DNA from: Dysidea avara | Lineage: Eukaryota > Porifera > Demospongiae > Dictyoceratida > Dysideidae | Assembly (NCBI RefSeq): GCF_963678975.1 | Contig: NC_089279.1 | Span: forward strand, 34,911,297 to 34,975,296 | DNA length: 64,000 nt | Direction of reading: 5' to 3' | Program-made: the position numbers and the translations under genes | Notes under the pieces: generated by a model | Database searches by the model: none | Told to the model about the DNA's origin: nothing | What the model saw: the letters and a program-made list of their open reading frames with translations, nothing else | Shown: piece after piece, positions 10,078-21,620 of the stretch | How positions within the stretch are numbered: the stretch's first letter is position 1 | Layout of the letters: each line of letters opens with the position of its first letter

Positions 10078-10290
10078 ACACTGTAAATCGTTAAAACCAG
10101 CCAAACTAATCCTACGAGTTCGTTCTACGGCTAGGTCGTATAAACACTTACTGATCGTCTCAGTGATCACGAAGCTTTTTAAACACGACTCCACTAAGAC
10201 AGCACGACTGATCACGTGCGTGACACTGTAAATCGCTAAAACTAGCCAAACTAAGCCTATTAGTTCGTTCTACGACTAGAATCATGGCTG
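10078..10290. repeat. Duplicated dispersed repeat, CACTGTAAATCG family
   Basis: Two direct copies of a roughly 60-bp unit (CACTGTAAATCGTTAAAAC ... GTTCGTTCTACG) lie at about 10079-10138 and 10226-10277. A third, diverged copy is at 14436-14493. They may be part of a longer DNA repeat into which the LINE at 10338 inserted. Confidence 0.55.
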
Positions 10291-10338
10291 TCTCCCTCTA
10301 TAGTTTCAAGTGAAATTTTCCCCCAACAATATCAGGTA

Positions 10339-10848
10339 TACCGTAAAGACAGATTCGATGGTTACGGGGGTGTATTCATTGCTTGTCACAATTCATTGTT
10401 GTCTACTGCACTTGAATACCATAGCACATCTCTATGTGAATTGATAGTATGTAAAATCCAGTTAGCCACAGGCCCTCCACTTATTATTTGCTCTGTGTAT
10501 CGCCCACCAAATGTAGATATACCATATTTAGAAAATCTTTGCACTGTCCTACGTGATATAACAGATCACAATCCTGATTCTGTTGTGTGGATTGCAGGTG
10601 ATGCAAATTTCCCAAATATAGATTGGGACTCCTACTCAGTTAGTGGTAACAATTATCATGTACATCTGTGTGAAACTTTTCTCAACTTCATTGAGGATTG
10701 TGGCCTAACACAAACTGTCAACTTTCCAACTAGATATGCAAATACTCTTGATATTTTCCTAACAAATCAACCATCATTAGTACTTTGTTGTAAACCATTG
10801 TCAGGGATTAGTGATCATGATATCATGTATGTGAAGTCTACTGTATAA
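10339..10848 (+). pseudogene. LINE endonuclease, C-terminal part
   Basis: The frame opens upstream of the first methionine with YRKDRFDGYGGVFIAC and continues through ICSVYRPPN, the catalytic Asp region WIAGDANFPNIDWD, and LSGISDHDIMYV. These are the conserved C-terminal blocks of LINE apurinic/apyrimidinic endonucleases (SVYRPP, GDxN, SDH). The N-terminal metal-binding residues are missing because of truncation. A stop at 10846-10848 separates it from the linker that follows. Confidence 0.8.
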
Positions 10849-11028
10849 GTCAAACAACAAAGCAATCCCTCAGTGCGATCTTATAAACTCTGGAACAGGG
10901 CAAACAACGATATCATCAGTGAATACATTACAAGATCTAGTGAACAGTTTTTAGAGGAACATGATATGGATACACAAGTTGATGTCTTATGGAAAGTGTT
11001 CAAGGAAATGTGTTAAAAGTGTCTAGAT

Positions 11029-12706
11029 ATGATTCCATCCAGAACTTATGAACCTGGCCATAGTCCCCCTTGGATGAATCCCGCCATTAAAAGTCTATCT
11101 CACAGGAAGCAAAGACTATATAATTTGGCCCGACATTCCAAGTCTAGTGATGCCTGGCAAAAATATAGACAGATAAAGAAAGAAGTTCAAAGGGCATGTC
11201 GGCAATCCCACAACTCCTATATTCAACACTTAGTCACCCCTGGAACACATTCTACAACTAAGAGGTTATGGAGTTACATTAAGAGTCAAAAGAAGGACTA
11301 CTGTGGTATACCACCATTACTAGAAGGAGACACTCTGATCTCTGATACAGCAACCAGAGCAAGCTTATTGAATGACTATTTCTCTTCTGTCTTTGTTAAA
11401 GAAGATTTTAAGTTCTGTACCACATATTGAAAATTTACCTATCCCACTAATGGAACCTATCAGTATTAATCCAGAAGGTGTTAAAAAGTTATTAGAAAAC
11501 CTGGAGGTAAACAAAGCTCCAGGTCCAGACCAAATTCCACCCCGATTTTTAAAAACCTTTGCAAGCTACATTACGCCATTTCTTGTGCTGATCTTTAGGG
11601 CCTCTTTGCATCAAGGTCACCTTCCATCTGAATGGAAACATGCTACTATTGTGCCTGTTTTTAAAAAGGGAGATCGTAAATTACCATCTAACTACCGCCC
11701 AATATCCTTAACATCAATCTGTTATAAAGTTCTAGAACACATCATCTATTCTTCCATCAGCTCTCATTTGAAAAATCATCAACTTATTCGAGAAGAACAG
11801 CATGGTTTTCAGAAAAATAAGTCTTGTGAAACACAACTGATCTACACAATTCATGAATTTGAAACAATACTTAATGACAGTGGAGAAGTGGATGCTTTAT
11901 TTCTTGACTTTAGCAAAGCTTTCGATAAAGTTCCACATGTAAGACTTCTTCAGAAACTTGAGCATTACAGAATTTGTCCACAACTTGTCAATTGGATAAA
12001 AGATTTTCTTGGACAAAGACAACAGCAAGTAGTTCTGAATGGTGTAACTAGTGAGCAGTGTGAAGTTATCTCGGGCGTACCGCAAGGTACAGTACTTGGC
12101 CCTTTACTATTTACTTGTTTTATTAATGACCTACCAGCTCTAGTGAACTCTCAGATACGACTCTACGCTGATGATATACTTATTTTTAGACCGATTTATT
12201 CAAATGAAGACACTTTAGTATTGCAGAGAGACCTTGATGCCATAGTGAGGTGGAGTGAAGACTGGCAAATGTTTTTCAACCTTAGCAAATGTGTACACCT
12301 CAAGATCACTAACAGGATATTAACAACTAACTCAACATATTTTCTGAAACAACATCAAATTTGTAGATCTAACAGTGCCACTTACCTGGGAGTAACAATA
12401 GATGAACACCTGAAATGGACAAACCATATCCAACATGTTACCTGTAAAGCAAACTCAGCCAATGCCTATTTGCGACGTAATATTAGCTCTTGCACTCAAC
12501 AAACTAAGAAGCTGTGTTACCTAGCAATGGTACGTCCTATCTTAGAGTATGCATCAACTGTCTGGTCTCCATACACTAACAGTAACATCTACAAGTTAGA
12601 AATGGTCCAACGAAGAGCTGCAAGGTTTATTACAAACAATTATTCACCCTGGGCTAGTGTACCTGAGATACTAGATCACCTGAATCTACCAACTCTTGAA
12701 CAGTGA
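11029..12706 (+). pseudogene. LINE linker and reverse transcriptase
   Basis: The linker frame (11029-11430) has the basic HRKQRLYNLARHS region that precedes the polymerase in CR1/Jockey-type ORF2. The polymerase frame (11372-12706) shows the ordered motifs: NKAPGPDQIPPRFLK, HATIVPVFKKGD, NYRPISLTS, FLDFSKAFDKVPH, ISGVPQGTVLGPLLF, LYADDIL and YLGVTIDEHLKW. The two frames overlap, so one frameshift separates them. A stop at 12704 splits off the C-terminal tail, which continues in frame at 12716-12961 (MMYKMVHRQVH ... TIKLWNNL). Confidence 0.88.
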
Positions 12707-12715
12707 CGGAACAAT

Positions 12716-12961
12716 TTGAAGCTAGTTATGATGTATAAAATGGTGCATAGACAAGTTCACATCGATAATGGAACCTATTTAATCCCAACAGCAAGCCAAA
12801 CACGAGGTCACGATCAACGATTTTTGCAGCAACACTCCAGAATTGATTCTTACCTTTACTCTTATTACCCCTCTACAATTAAATTATGGAATAACCTATC
12901 TAGCAGTACTGTGGAATCACCTACCTTAAGCACATTTAAACAATGTATTAATTATAGCTAA
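12716..12961 (+). pseudogene. LINE ORF2 C-terminal tail
   Basis: The frame carries the family's C-terminal block (RGHDQRFLQQHSRIDSYLYS...STIKLWNNL) and ends at a natural-looking stop 75 bp before the 3' tail. The same block is found at the ends of the LINE pieces at 22291, 23514, 26826 and 56675. Confidence 0.75.
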
Positions 12962-13142
12962 GTACAATCACTACAATTTATTCTTAATTTAATCTGTTGT
13001 ACTATATACTCCATATGGAGGTTTCTGTACAGTAAGCAAATAATAATAATAGAATAGTTAAACTCTTACTGATATCCTTATCACCGAAAATCGCAGCAGC
13101 TTGAGTACTAGAGAAAATCGTTCCGAGCCAGACACGACCTAT

Positions 13143-14181
13143 GTCCTCGCAGACCCATTCTCCGGGGTGGCGCTTATCGATTAGAGATTATAAGCGCCCC
13201 CTCCAAAAGGGTCTGGTGAAATTCCCATACCATTTTTGTCCGAGAAATCGCCAACTCTGGCGAGTGATAATTGGTGGTTAATACTACATAAGATTTTACA
13301 AAAGGTAACGATTAAGCAGTATTTTGTAATTTTATGGCTGCGCAGTAGACTTTACAAAAGCAAACTTTTTCCCCCTCCTTTTTTGTACGTTTAGCTAATG
13401 GATGAATTTCATAACAAAAGTTGCCCCTAGCAACCTGAATTTTACAATATTTGTAGGGGTAAATGTCTATAGTAACGTCTCCAAATTTTAAAAGGATAGC
13501 ATTTGTAGGTCATGAGATACCGGTATAACATTTTAAAGTTTGTCATTTTCCCATACATTGTCTATGAGAGGGGGCAACAGTTGCCCCTTCTGGGCAATCA
13601 CATAAATAATGTGTGGGAAAACAACAAATTCAATTAATGTAATTTCTCAATTTAACAATACTTCAAGTGTAGGTGTGAATCTCACAATTAACCTCTCCAA
13701 ATTTTAAATTATAGGGTATATAAATCATGAGTTATGACACTTTGAAATTTGTGGTTTTCCCATACACTATCCATGTGATTGCCCAGAAGGGGCAACTGTT
13801 ACCCCCTCCCATAGATAATGTATGGGAGAACTACAAACTTTAAAATGTCATATCTCATCACCTATATATGCTATCCTATTAAAAATTGGAGATGTTACTT
13901 TTGACATTCACACCTACAAAATAATGTAAAATCAGGTTGCTAGGGGCAACGGTTTAAAATTCCTTATTCATCTATTTGTTGTTTCTTGTAAAAACAATAA
14001 AAGCAAAGCTTACCTCAAATCGTAACCTCTTGTGTAGTTATTAAACGCCAATTATCACTTGCCAGAGTTGGCGATTTCTCGGACAAAAATGGTATGGGCA
14101 TTTCACCAGACCCTTTCGGAGAGAGGGTGCTTACAATCTCTAATCGATAAGCGCCACCCCGGAGAATGGGTCTGCGAGGAC
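13143..14181. mobile_element. Roughly 1.04-kb foldback element
   Basis: The left arm (13143 on, GTCCTCGCAGACCCATTCTC ... ATCGCCAACTCTGGCGAGTG) is the inverted copy of the right arm (about 14035-14181). Further in, GCCCCTTCTGGGCAATCACA near 13580 pairs with its complement near 13778. Almost the whole element is therefore one long imperfect palindrome. No target duplication could be fixed. No coding content. Confidence 0.75.
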
Positions 14182-14218
14182 GAGACTATAGACATGACCA
14201 GGAAGTACAATGTAACAC

Positions 14219-14372
14219 TTAAAGCACCGCCTTGCTTGTGTGTACGAAAAATACAGTACTCGGGGATGTCTCGAAGCAAATACAGCACTCGGCTTCGCCT
14301 TGTCGTTCTGTATTAGCCCCTCGACACACCCCCTCGTACTGTATTTCCGTACACACGGTGGCGGTGCTTTAA
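14219..14372. mobile_element. Short TTAA-flanked MITE
   Basis: The ends TTAAAGCACCGCC and GGCGGTGCTTTAA are perfect inverted copies, with TTAA at 14219-14222 and 14369-14372. The interior repeats AATACAGTACTCGGGG and related TACAGCACTCGG motifs. A decayed relative lies at about 14585-14700. Confidence 0.75.
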
Positions 14373-15860
14373 TTCTAACATAAGGGATGCTATGAAAATA
14401 ACCCCACACAGACAGCATGGTTGATCATGTAGTGACATTGTAAACCGCTAAAACTAGCCAAACTAAATCCTACCAGTTTGTTCTGAAATGCACTACCAGT
14501 CTGATAAACAAGTAGCTAATCCACAATTGGGTACTCCTGTTGAACATTCCCCAGCAAGATGACTAGGAAGATACAAAATACCACCCCCTAAAGCACTATA
14601 CCTATGCTTGAAAAATACAGCACTCAGGGAATCAGGGTAGCTAATACAGTAGTTATATATTCAGATTTACCTGGTGCTGTATTACCCTCTCGATACACCC
14701 CTATTTTCCATATAATATATGTAAGAACAACGCTTGAAATAATAAAATAAAATTTCATGCTCCAAATTGTGGTTGCTAAAAACTGTGAGTGCATGATGTG
14801 TGAATTTTGTTATTATGTAGTCTTGGTATAGCACATAGTACCTGTTAAGCACATACCCACTTAATCGTGGTTGATAAGCACATGCGGACACTAACATAAG
14901 ACAAAGCTATACAAGAGAAGAAATGCTAGAGGTTTAGCTAGTAGTGCATAGCATGAAATTTCATGAAGTACAAAGCCAAAATACGCATGTGCCTTTACTA
15001 CACTTTAAATAACAAGTGAAGCAGTCTTCTGTATAGTGTGCTCTACACGAAGGATTCAGTGCAACTCAAAATATTAGTACATGCAATGACTGCCCCCAAG
15101 AGAGTGAATCCATCAATAATCACAACAAGGTTTATTTATTAGGCGCATAATTATGCTTAACAACTATTATAACTATTATTGTGGCTGCTTGTGGTTTTTG
15201 TTATGCTCCTTTCTGATTATTCCAAGAATCAAAAGTTTGCATACCTTAGTAGGCTTGTCTGAATTTTATATGGTCAAAGACTAACATTACTGCTAACAAG
15301 AATAGTAAATTCCACAAATAATTCCTCTGAAAATTATAATTGTATACATCTAATAAGCAGACTGGTGCTGGTGACTTATGATGTTGAGGGGCTTTCACTG
15401 AATAGTACATGCTTTCATAATCTTATATGTACTGTAAAAACTAAATTTAATCGAGCTGATTGCTCTATGACTAGAAATACATATGGACACTAACTGCATG
15501 GACTAATGGCCAAAATTTGAAGCAATGTATGTACTTACTTATTAAAGTACTGCCTCACAGTGTATATGCATGTGTGTGTGTGAGTGTGTTAGCATACATG
15601 TATGTACATGAATACATGTGAAAAATTCTACATTCTCAAAATTAATACATTCTCCTCTCTATATATATATATATATTATATATATATATGCTGTGTTAAT
15701 CTTTAGACACAGTCTCTCATGCTGCATGTATTTTTGTACATGTAGCAGTGCTTGAAGTCATACATGTACAGTGTTAAAAAAATGATGGCTGGATTCTTGG
15801 AAATATGATTTACAGATTTGCATTTAATTATTAGGTGATAATTATTGCACAATGTATTGT
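14373..15860. other. Intergenic stretch with relic repeats and AT microsatellite
   Basis: Recognised here: a third CACTGTAAATCG-family copy (14436-14493), a decayed relative of the TTAA MITE (about 14585-14700), a dispersed ACAAATAATTCCTCTGAAA repeat (15293-15356), a GTGTGTGTG tract near 15572 and a TATATATA tract at 15659-15690. I see no gene. Confidence 0.5.
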
Positions 15861-15897
15861 AACTTTCCAAGAATCACCTTGTCATCACTTTTGCAGT

Positions 15898-16055
15898 ATA
15901 AATACATTACACAGTACTACCACTCCACTTGTCCATGAAATAGTGGCTCGATCACTCTATAAACCCATTCGTCAAAATGGGAGACGTAGGCTTAAACATC
16001 TTTGTTATGTCTTCAGCAAATGGAAAATCCATTTGTATCCCAATCTTCAAAAGCC
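15898..16055 (+). CDS. Possible upstream exon of the RBR-like gene
   Basis: An open frame preceded by CACTTTTGCAG (acceptor-like) reads INTLHSTTTPLVHEIVARSL...RRRLKHLCYVFSKWKIHL and reaches a CCAG/GTTTGG donor-like site before the RBR exon at 16114. The sequence is basic and probably helical. I do not recognise the domain. It is on the same strand and 58 bp upstream of the next exon, which makes a shared transcript plausible. Exon ends are guesses from splice consensus. Confidence 0.35.
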
Positions 16056-16113
16056 AGGTTTGGTAAATACTGTCACTAGTGCTGCTATGTTATATTCTGT
16101 TATCACTGTTTAG

Positions 16114-16986
16114 CTTGACACTTACACATGGAAAGACTTGAAAAAAGAGATACATAAAAGACTTGGAATGGATCCAAAAATGCAAACACTAAAAGTTGGA
16201 ATTAAAGATATCAAAGGAGAAAGTGACAACGAGATAGTGACTGATGATCCCTACATAACAGACAATTTCACTATAGTTCTAAAAACAGGTTTGCATGGAG
16301 GTCAGAGTTGCCTGGTGTGCTCTGATTACACTACTTTTTTACCACCATGTGGATGCGAAACTGCTTACTGTAGTCAGTGTCTAGTGGACAGCTGTAGCAG
16401 CATGGTTGATCACATAAGATCAATTTTGGCATGCCCTAATTCTGATTGCAAACAAGAATGGGATCCTCTTGAAATTCGACGAAGAGCAAAATTTAATGAT
16501 TCACAATTCAATGAATTCTGTAAAACACTGGCCATTACTTTAGTCAACAGAGATCCATATATTAGTGATTGCCCTGGCTGTGGACGTTACTATGAGCGTA
16601 AAGATCAAGCAAAGAGTAGTGTCTACTGTATCATGTGCGCTAAGGAGGGGAGGCCAGCACGATATTGCATTCAATGCAATTTAACATGGAAGACTTCAAG
16701 TAGCAGCACCAACTGTGGAAATCCTAATTGCAACTCCACTAGTGTGCTCAGTTTGCTTCCACTAGCAAAGCCAAAACAGATTAGTTGGATAAACAACTGT
16801 CCTTCAATAAGGTTGTGTACTTCGTGTGGTACAGTGATAGAACATGAAGAAAAATGCAAAGAAATTAAATGCATCGCATGTGGCAAAATTTTCTGCTTTG
16901 TTTGCCTTATTGATTGGCGCAGTGGTCATCTATCTGACCAATGTAAACCAGCCCCAACGCAGACCACAGTTCCTCATAAAAAGTAA
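16114..16986 (+). CDS. UBL-RBR type E3 ubiquitin ligase-like protein (partial gene)
   Basis: The exon begins after TCACTGTTTAG and is open from there. The first ~60 residues (TYTWKDLKKEIHKRLGM...) have the helix-and-strand pattern of a ubiquitin-like domain. RING1 follows: CLVCSDYT...PPCGCETAYCSQC...ACPNSDC. An in-between-RING region carries CPGCGRYYER...YCIMC...YCIQC. RING2 reads CTSCGTVIEHEEKCKEIKC then IACGKIFCFVCL, with the Cys after EEK in the position of the RBR catalytic cysteine that accepts ubiquitin. UBL followed by RBR is the parkin-like order. It would move ubiquitin from an E2 to a substrate through a thioester. The gene ends at TAA 16984-16986. It is the clearest host-like gene in the window. 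The 5' part and full exon structure are uncertain. Confidence 0.75.
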   Translation, partial: LDTYTWKDLKKEIHKRLGMDPKMQTLKVGIKDIKGESDNEIVTDDPYITDNFTIVLKTGLHGGQSCLVCSDYTTFLPPCGCETAYCSQCLVDSCSSMVDHIRSILACPNSDCKQEWDPLEIRRRAKFNDSQFNEFCKTLAITLVNRDPYISDCPGCGRYYERKDQAKSSVYCIMCAKEGRPARYCIQCNLTWKTSSSSTNCGNPNCNSTSVLSLLPLAKPKQISWINNCPSIRLCTSCGTVIEHEEKCKEIKCIACGKIFCFVCLIDWRSGHLSDQCKPAPTQTTVPHKK

Positions 16987-17164
16987 CTCTGGATTAGGAC
17001 ATTTTGATTACACGCAGACTTGTATGTGTATTAAAATATACATATACAGCATTGTTTTGTTCTATATATAGCTACGTATACATGCATGCATATAAGTACA
17101 TTCACAAAAATTTATAAGTATGTCTGTTGCTACACCTGTTATTGCATCTGATTTGTAAAAACAA

Positions 17165-17700
17165 TACCAGATGGCCACAAGCACAAGGGCAAAGTATTTG
17201 GGGCGAGCCTGAGCGAGCCCCACACTAGCTGGGAAACGGTACGTGCGAGCGGAACGTTTACAGACATATACAAGAAAAAACGATCAAATTCCATATTAGG
17301 TCTTTTCTCCATTTCAGAGTATTTAATAAGTAATAATACAGTTACAATACAAATTACTCTACAACTAAACTACAAACACAATTAATTACAACAGGGGTTC
17401 GGGGAAAGGAAAATCAGAGTCCTCACACTGCAAAGCCCAGTACCGTAAAATCATACGGGCATTGTTCGTCCATAAAGAAACTGAGGTTGATGCGTGTGAG
17501 CGGACATCATGAAACGATAAGCTGGAAACGGTACGTGCGAGCGGCACGTTTACAGACATACACGAGAAAAAAGATCAAATTCCATATTAGGTTGATACGT
17601 GTGAGCGGACATCATGAAACGATAAGCTGGAAACGGTACGTTTACAAACATATACGAGAAAAAACGATCAAATTCCATATTAGGTTGGTACGGAACGAGC
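17165..17700. repeat. Tandem repeat of about 95 bp (GCTGGAAACGGTACGT family)
   Basis: Copies of a unit containing GCTGGAAACGGTACGTGCGA, GTTTACAGACATA and GATCAAATTCCATATTAG start near 17229, 17519 and 17624. Between the first and second copy lies 190 bp of unrelated sequence. The open frame reading through is a repeat artefact. Confidence 0.65.
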
Positions 17701-17726
17701 GTGCGACCTGTCAACGAACCAATGGT

Positions 17727-18858
17727 CAGGGGCGTAGCCAGCCAATATTTGATGGTTGGGCATAACATCAACTTAATTACACACACAAGAAACACGCTCA
17801 CTTTCATGTGAGACATTATCATAGAATATAAAAAGTGTATGCACACAAGGCCTACAGCTACCACTATAGTGTAAATAAATGCTGCTTGCATGCATGCATA
17901 CATTTACTAGCTATATGCTATCTATTAAACTTGTAGGGCAGGCATCCACCGACGATCGCCGTAGCTGAGCATCACGTGACATCAAACTGCTGAACCTACA
18001 AGAACCAACAATGTAAACAGTTCACCACATATTTACCACAATCAACTAGCAGTATAGTTTACAGACTAACCACCACAGCGATATGAAATGCTTTTTCAAT
18101 TAAACGCCACATGGTCCCAAATGAAGGCCGGGGCGCTAATTTATGAACTATAACACAAATATCAGCATGCCAAGAAAGCTTCGTCCCAGACTTATAGTAG
18201 CCAATGTACATTTTGCATGAATCTGGTGTAAACCACAACTCGGTTAATCAGTACAATTTGTGCACGTGACGCTTTATAATGACTTGACCTTTTCTCCATT
18301 TCCAGCTCCATTTACATATGCTATTATTGTTATCTAGAAGAGTCACGTTTTTCTGTTTTCTTTCATCAGCAGTAAGGTAGGCTATACGGTACTTTCCTTA
18401 TCAAAAAAAATACGCTTGACAAATCCACTGAAACGAAATCTTTTGCTGCCAGCACCATCCACACTGAATCCTACTGACGATTATCACTCACTGTGACTCA
18501 GAGATACAGTACCACGACTGTAGTGTACCACGCTTTGACTCCATTTTAAATTTCGAATTTAATCCGCGCCAAGGAGCGTGGCACGTGCGTCTTTTATAGG
18601 GACTTCCCAAGGGAAATCCGCGTAATGGATCACGTGATATACCATCTATCTCGATCCCTTCTGAAGTCATGGTTCAAGAAATGAGGTACATGTTTACGCT
18701 TTACAGTATCAAAGTAGGGTGGTTTTGTGTGCTGCTGTGAATCCTCGCGTGAATCTTAAGCTACTTGTGATGGTTGGGCAAAAGTTTGTGATGGTTGGGC
18801 AAGAAACTGTGATGGTTGGGCAAATTCCCGCCCATGCCCACCCTTGGCTACGCCACTG
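17727..18858. mobile_element. Nonautonomous hAT element, 8-bp TSD
   Basis: The ends CAGGGGCGTAGCCA and GGCTACGCCACTG are inverted copies. The flanks are a perfect 8-bp duplication, CCAATGGT (17719-17726, 18859-18866), as expected for hAT. GATGGTTGGGCA occurs near both ends, once near 17750 and three times at 18768-18821. No transposase is present. Reading frames inside are short and unrecognised. Confidence 0.85.
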
Positions 18859-18975
18859 CCAATGGTCCGGGCATATAAGGTCCGGGCGGACCATTTATGC
18901 TGTCACAAATGGTCCCGCCGGACCACCCATGCCAGTGCATAAATGGTCCGGGCTGAACATAAACGGTCCGCCTCC
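18859..18975. repeat. Palindromic AATGGTCCGGGC repeats
   Basis: Four or five copies of AATGGTCCGGGC and its complement GCCCGGACCATT alternate in about 110 bp. The hAT element next to it inserted into the first copy (its target is CCAATGGT). The rest, to 19164, shows nothing recognisable. Confidence 0.55.
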
Positions 18976-19301
18976 AGTCTGCCATGCATTCACCCGATGA
19001 TTGTGCTGGCGTGAATTTTGCAGCGTAAGTTTCGGATATTAGATGTATTTTTATATGACCGCCGGTTTGATTTTATTTAGATGTACTTGAGATTGGTTTT
19101 TATAAGACTTTGTCTTCCTTATACCAATTAACAAATAATAATTATAAGCAATATATGGTCGATACTACAACCATAGATAATATATACCTTACCCGGGATT
19201 GGAAACGGAGGCAATCAACACCTATCAACAAGTTCACTCAGCGTTGTAGTATCGCGAGTTTAGTGTAACGTAATTCCGTAATTCAGTCCGTGTTTTATAA
19301 A

Positions 19302-19392
19302 ATGGCGAATGCTGGAACTCGTAAAAGAACTCGTGCTAGAAAGAAGAGCTCGAAGCGGAAGAGCGGAGAATCCGATGGAAATGACGATGCTG
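19302..19392 (+). CDS. P-like element gene, exon 1 (basic N terminus)
   Basis: The ATG in ATAAAATGGCGAATGCTGG opens a short exon, MANAGTRKRTRARKKSSKRK, rich in Arg/Lys and likely a nuclear localisation or DNA-contact segment. A GATGCTG/GTTCGT donor joins in phase to the acceptor TCAATGCAG before 19602, giving AGPKAKDAFVEAL. It lies 130 bp inside the left TIR, as expected for an element gene. The ATG was chosen because no in-frame upstream start is visible. Confidence 0.5.
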
Positions 19393-19601
19393 GTTCGTTG
19401 TCATTATAGCTAACAATAAACAACCAGCGCTGGTAGCAAAATTTGGGCATTTTTACAGCTTAAACATTCAATCACTGATGTGCCTGGCCTGGCCTTGTTT
19501 GTGTGCAAGTTATGTTGATGTAGCCATTCATTAGCTATACCCATAGATAATATATACCTTACTATGCTATACCATACCTGTCTTTTTCTTTCAATGCAGG
19601 T

Positions 19602-20576
19602 CCCAAAGCAAAAGATGCTTTTGTGGAAGCACTCAGAAGCGTATTGAATGATGATTCATTTAAAATAATGTCCTCAGAAGCAATTGAAGCAAGAAAAGCG
19701 GCACAGATTCTGTTGGACTGGTGTCTTGATGCTGCCAACAATAACTGTTTTACAACATTTGTTTTGAAATTGTCAAGACCTGAAACAGGCAATGAGCTCT
19801 TGTAAAAAGAAATCATGCAATCGTGAGAAACTTTGGAGAAACTTTTTTCTGTTTCGCTCTTCAGAGAAATTTCGAGAGGACTGGGTAAATTTTTTGGACT
19901 CCGCTAATGTGGCTGCTACACCTATCCTGTATCAGCATTTAACTGATATTTTGTTCAGGGGATACATTGGTGATCATGTGACAGGGTGTACAGCTGAAAC
20001 CAAGGTTGATCCAGCACCAGCTGTAACAAAACGCGAAGGCAATGCTCTTCGTTATGCTGCCGGCTATGTTTGTAGACATTTACGTAAGAAAATCGAACGC
20101 AGTAAACATGAGCTTAAGGAAGAGATGGTATTGTGCCTGATGACTTTAACAAAGGACACACCCAAAGAACATAGTGAATGTGGCAGTTCTGAAGAATGGA
20201 CATTAGCACTAGATAGAGGTGGGCTATGGTATGTTAAAGAAACAACATTTATATTGTTTATTGCAATAGAAGAAGTGAGAGAATGCCTAAAAATGTTACT
20301 TGGTAGCGACCCAGCAGCTGAAAAAAAGAGGAGATTGTTGAAAAAGTTATCTCCAGTGATGATGTTGAATTTTATTGGTTGATTTCCACTGCAGATTTCG
20401 AGATTGGTGAGAAGGAGGTACATAGTGCACTTCTTAAGGAAATAGTGCAGCTTTATGTGACTATCCGTGGATTTTCATATGCAAGCTTTTGGATGGAGAA
20501 ATTTAAGCAGTCAGCAAAAAAGAGTACACAGCGGTCAAAAAACTTACGTAGAGACTTGTATGATAGCAGCTTATAG
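19602..20576 (+). CDS. P-like element transposase-like protein, main exon
   Basis: From the acceptor at 19601 the frame runs PKAKDAFVEALRSVLN... to 19805, then continues after a frame change as NREKLWRNFFLFRSSEKF... (19792-20382). After a second change near a run of seven A at 20320-20326 it finishes as EIVEKVISSDDVEFYW...SYASFWMEKFKQSAKKSTQR, ending at 20576. The middle carries ALRYAAGYVCRHLRKKIE and LDRGGLWYVKETTFILF, a GYV...RGGL...E pattern like the C-terminal region of P-type transposases. The C-terminal FKQSAKKSTQRSK block I remember from unnamed invertebrate repeat proteins. The two frame changes could be decay or assembly errors in homopolymers. Confidence 0.5.
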
Positions 20577-21620
20577 TATATTATATTATTAACATTTGCA
20601 ATGCTATGCATGACACAACTTTATTTTGTGATTACCCAAAATAACCCAGTTGGAATATTCTCAATTCTGCATTTTGGATTGTATCAATCCACCCTGTAAA
20701 AGGAATGATTTAGCTAAGCATCTGCACACACTGTGTCACTATACCTGAAGGAATGCCATTACACTGTTTCAGTCTACTGTGCAAAATATCCAAAGACCTG
20801 ACTGGTGCATCAACAAAGGCAGAGACACTTGAAATGACAGTGGCAGAGACACCTTCAGCACTGACACATCTCTCAAAGGAATTGAAACCGGTAGCCTCTT
20901 AGGTTTAGGCTGCCAGTGTTTGTTACTATGAAGTCTAAGCTTTCTGTGACCTCTCCTATCATTCATCTGCAAAAAAATCCAGTGCAAACTATAGCTATAT
21001 GCATAATAATAAAGCAACAGTTCTGAAAAGGAAATACTTGCATTCACTTGAAGATTCAAGGATTTCGCCTACATCAGTACAAGTCAGCAGCCTTGAAACT
21101 ATCCTATTTTGTTTGTATACATATGAATTACAGGAAATACTTAAGAAAGAAAGTTAGTAGCCTTTAGAAAATGACCTGTAGGCCTCAAAACTTAATACCT
21201 CAAAATCACTTGTTTCGCAGTTGCGCTGCAATTTGATGGCATAAACGGTAAAACTAAGGGTTTTAAGTTGCATGATTTTGTCCGCTAATGTCTCAGCTTT
21301 CAAACAGTGTAGTTTACATCGAAAAATGTCGCTCCCACACTGCTCTACGAACCCCAAAAGTCGAGGGTACGACTAAAAAGCCATTTTTTGCGTAAACCGC
21401 GTCAAACACTATTTGTTCAAATTTTTGACGATTGTATGCAAGTAATACAACAGTATTGTTCTTACCACCACGGTAAATCCTCTTCATGTTCACAACTAGT
21501 AGCTTATCTACCCGTTCTTTTCCTTTCTTCCATCGGCGAGGTGAAACCTTACATATCAAAGCGAAAGTGTTAATTATTACAATGCTGACGGCTCGCGATT
21601 TTTGTATTGAAGTGTGTCCG
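20577..21620 (-). other. 3' part of P-like element, weak reverse-strand frames
   Basis: Two reverse-strand open frames (20769-21059 and 21314-21628) contain basic stretches (NDRRGHRKLRLHSNK; SPRRWKKGKERVDK). One follows an acceptor-like TTTTTTTGCAG at about 20968. They could be exons of a second element gene, but I recognise no domain and cannot join them with confidence. Confidence 0.25.

Larger units (their letters stand above)
10338..13045 (+). mobile_element. 5'-truncated CR1-like LINE
   Basis: The insertion keeps the C-terminal half of the apurinic-type endonuclease, the linker and the whole reverse transcriptase, and ends in a short AATAATAAT tail at about 13038-13048. ORF1 and the endonuclease N terminus are absent. 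That is ordinary 5' truncation from incomplete reverse transcription. It has a few breaks (a stop between endonuclease and linker, a frame change at 11400-11430, a stop at 12704), so it is dead but not very old. Confidence 0.85.
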
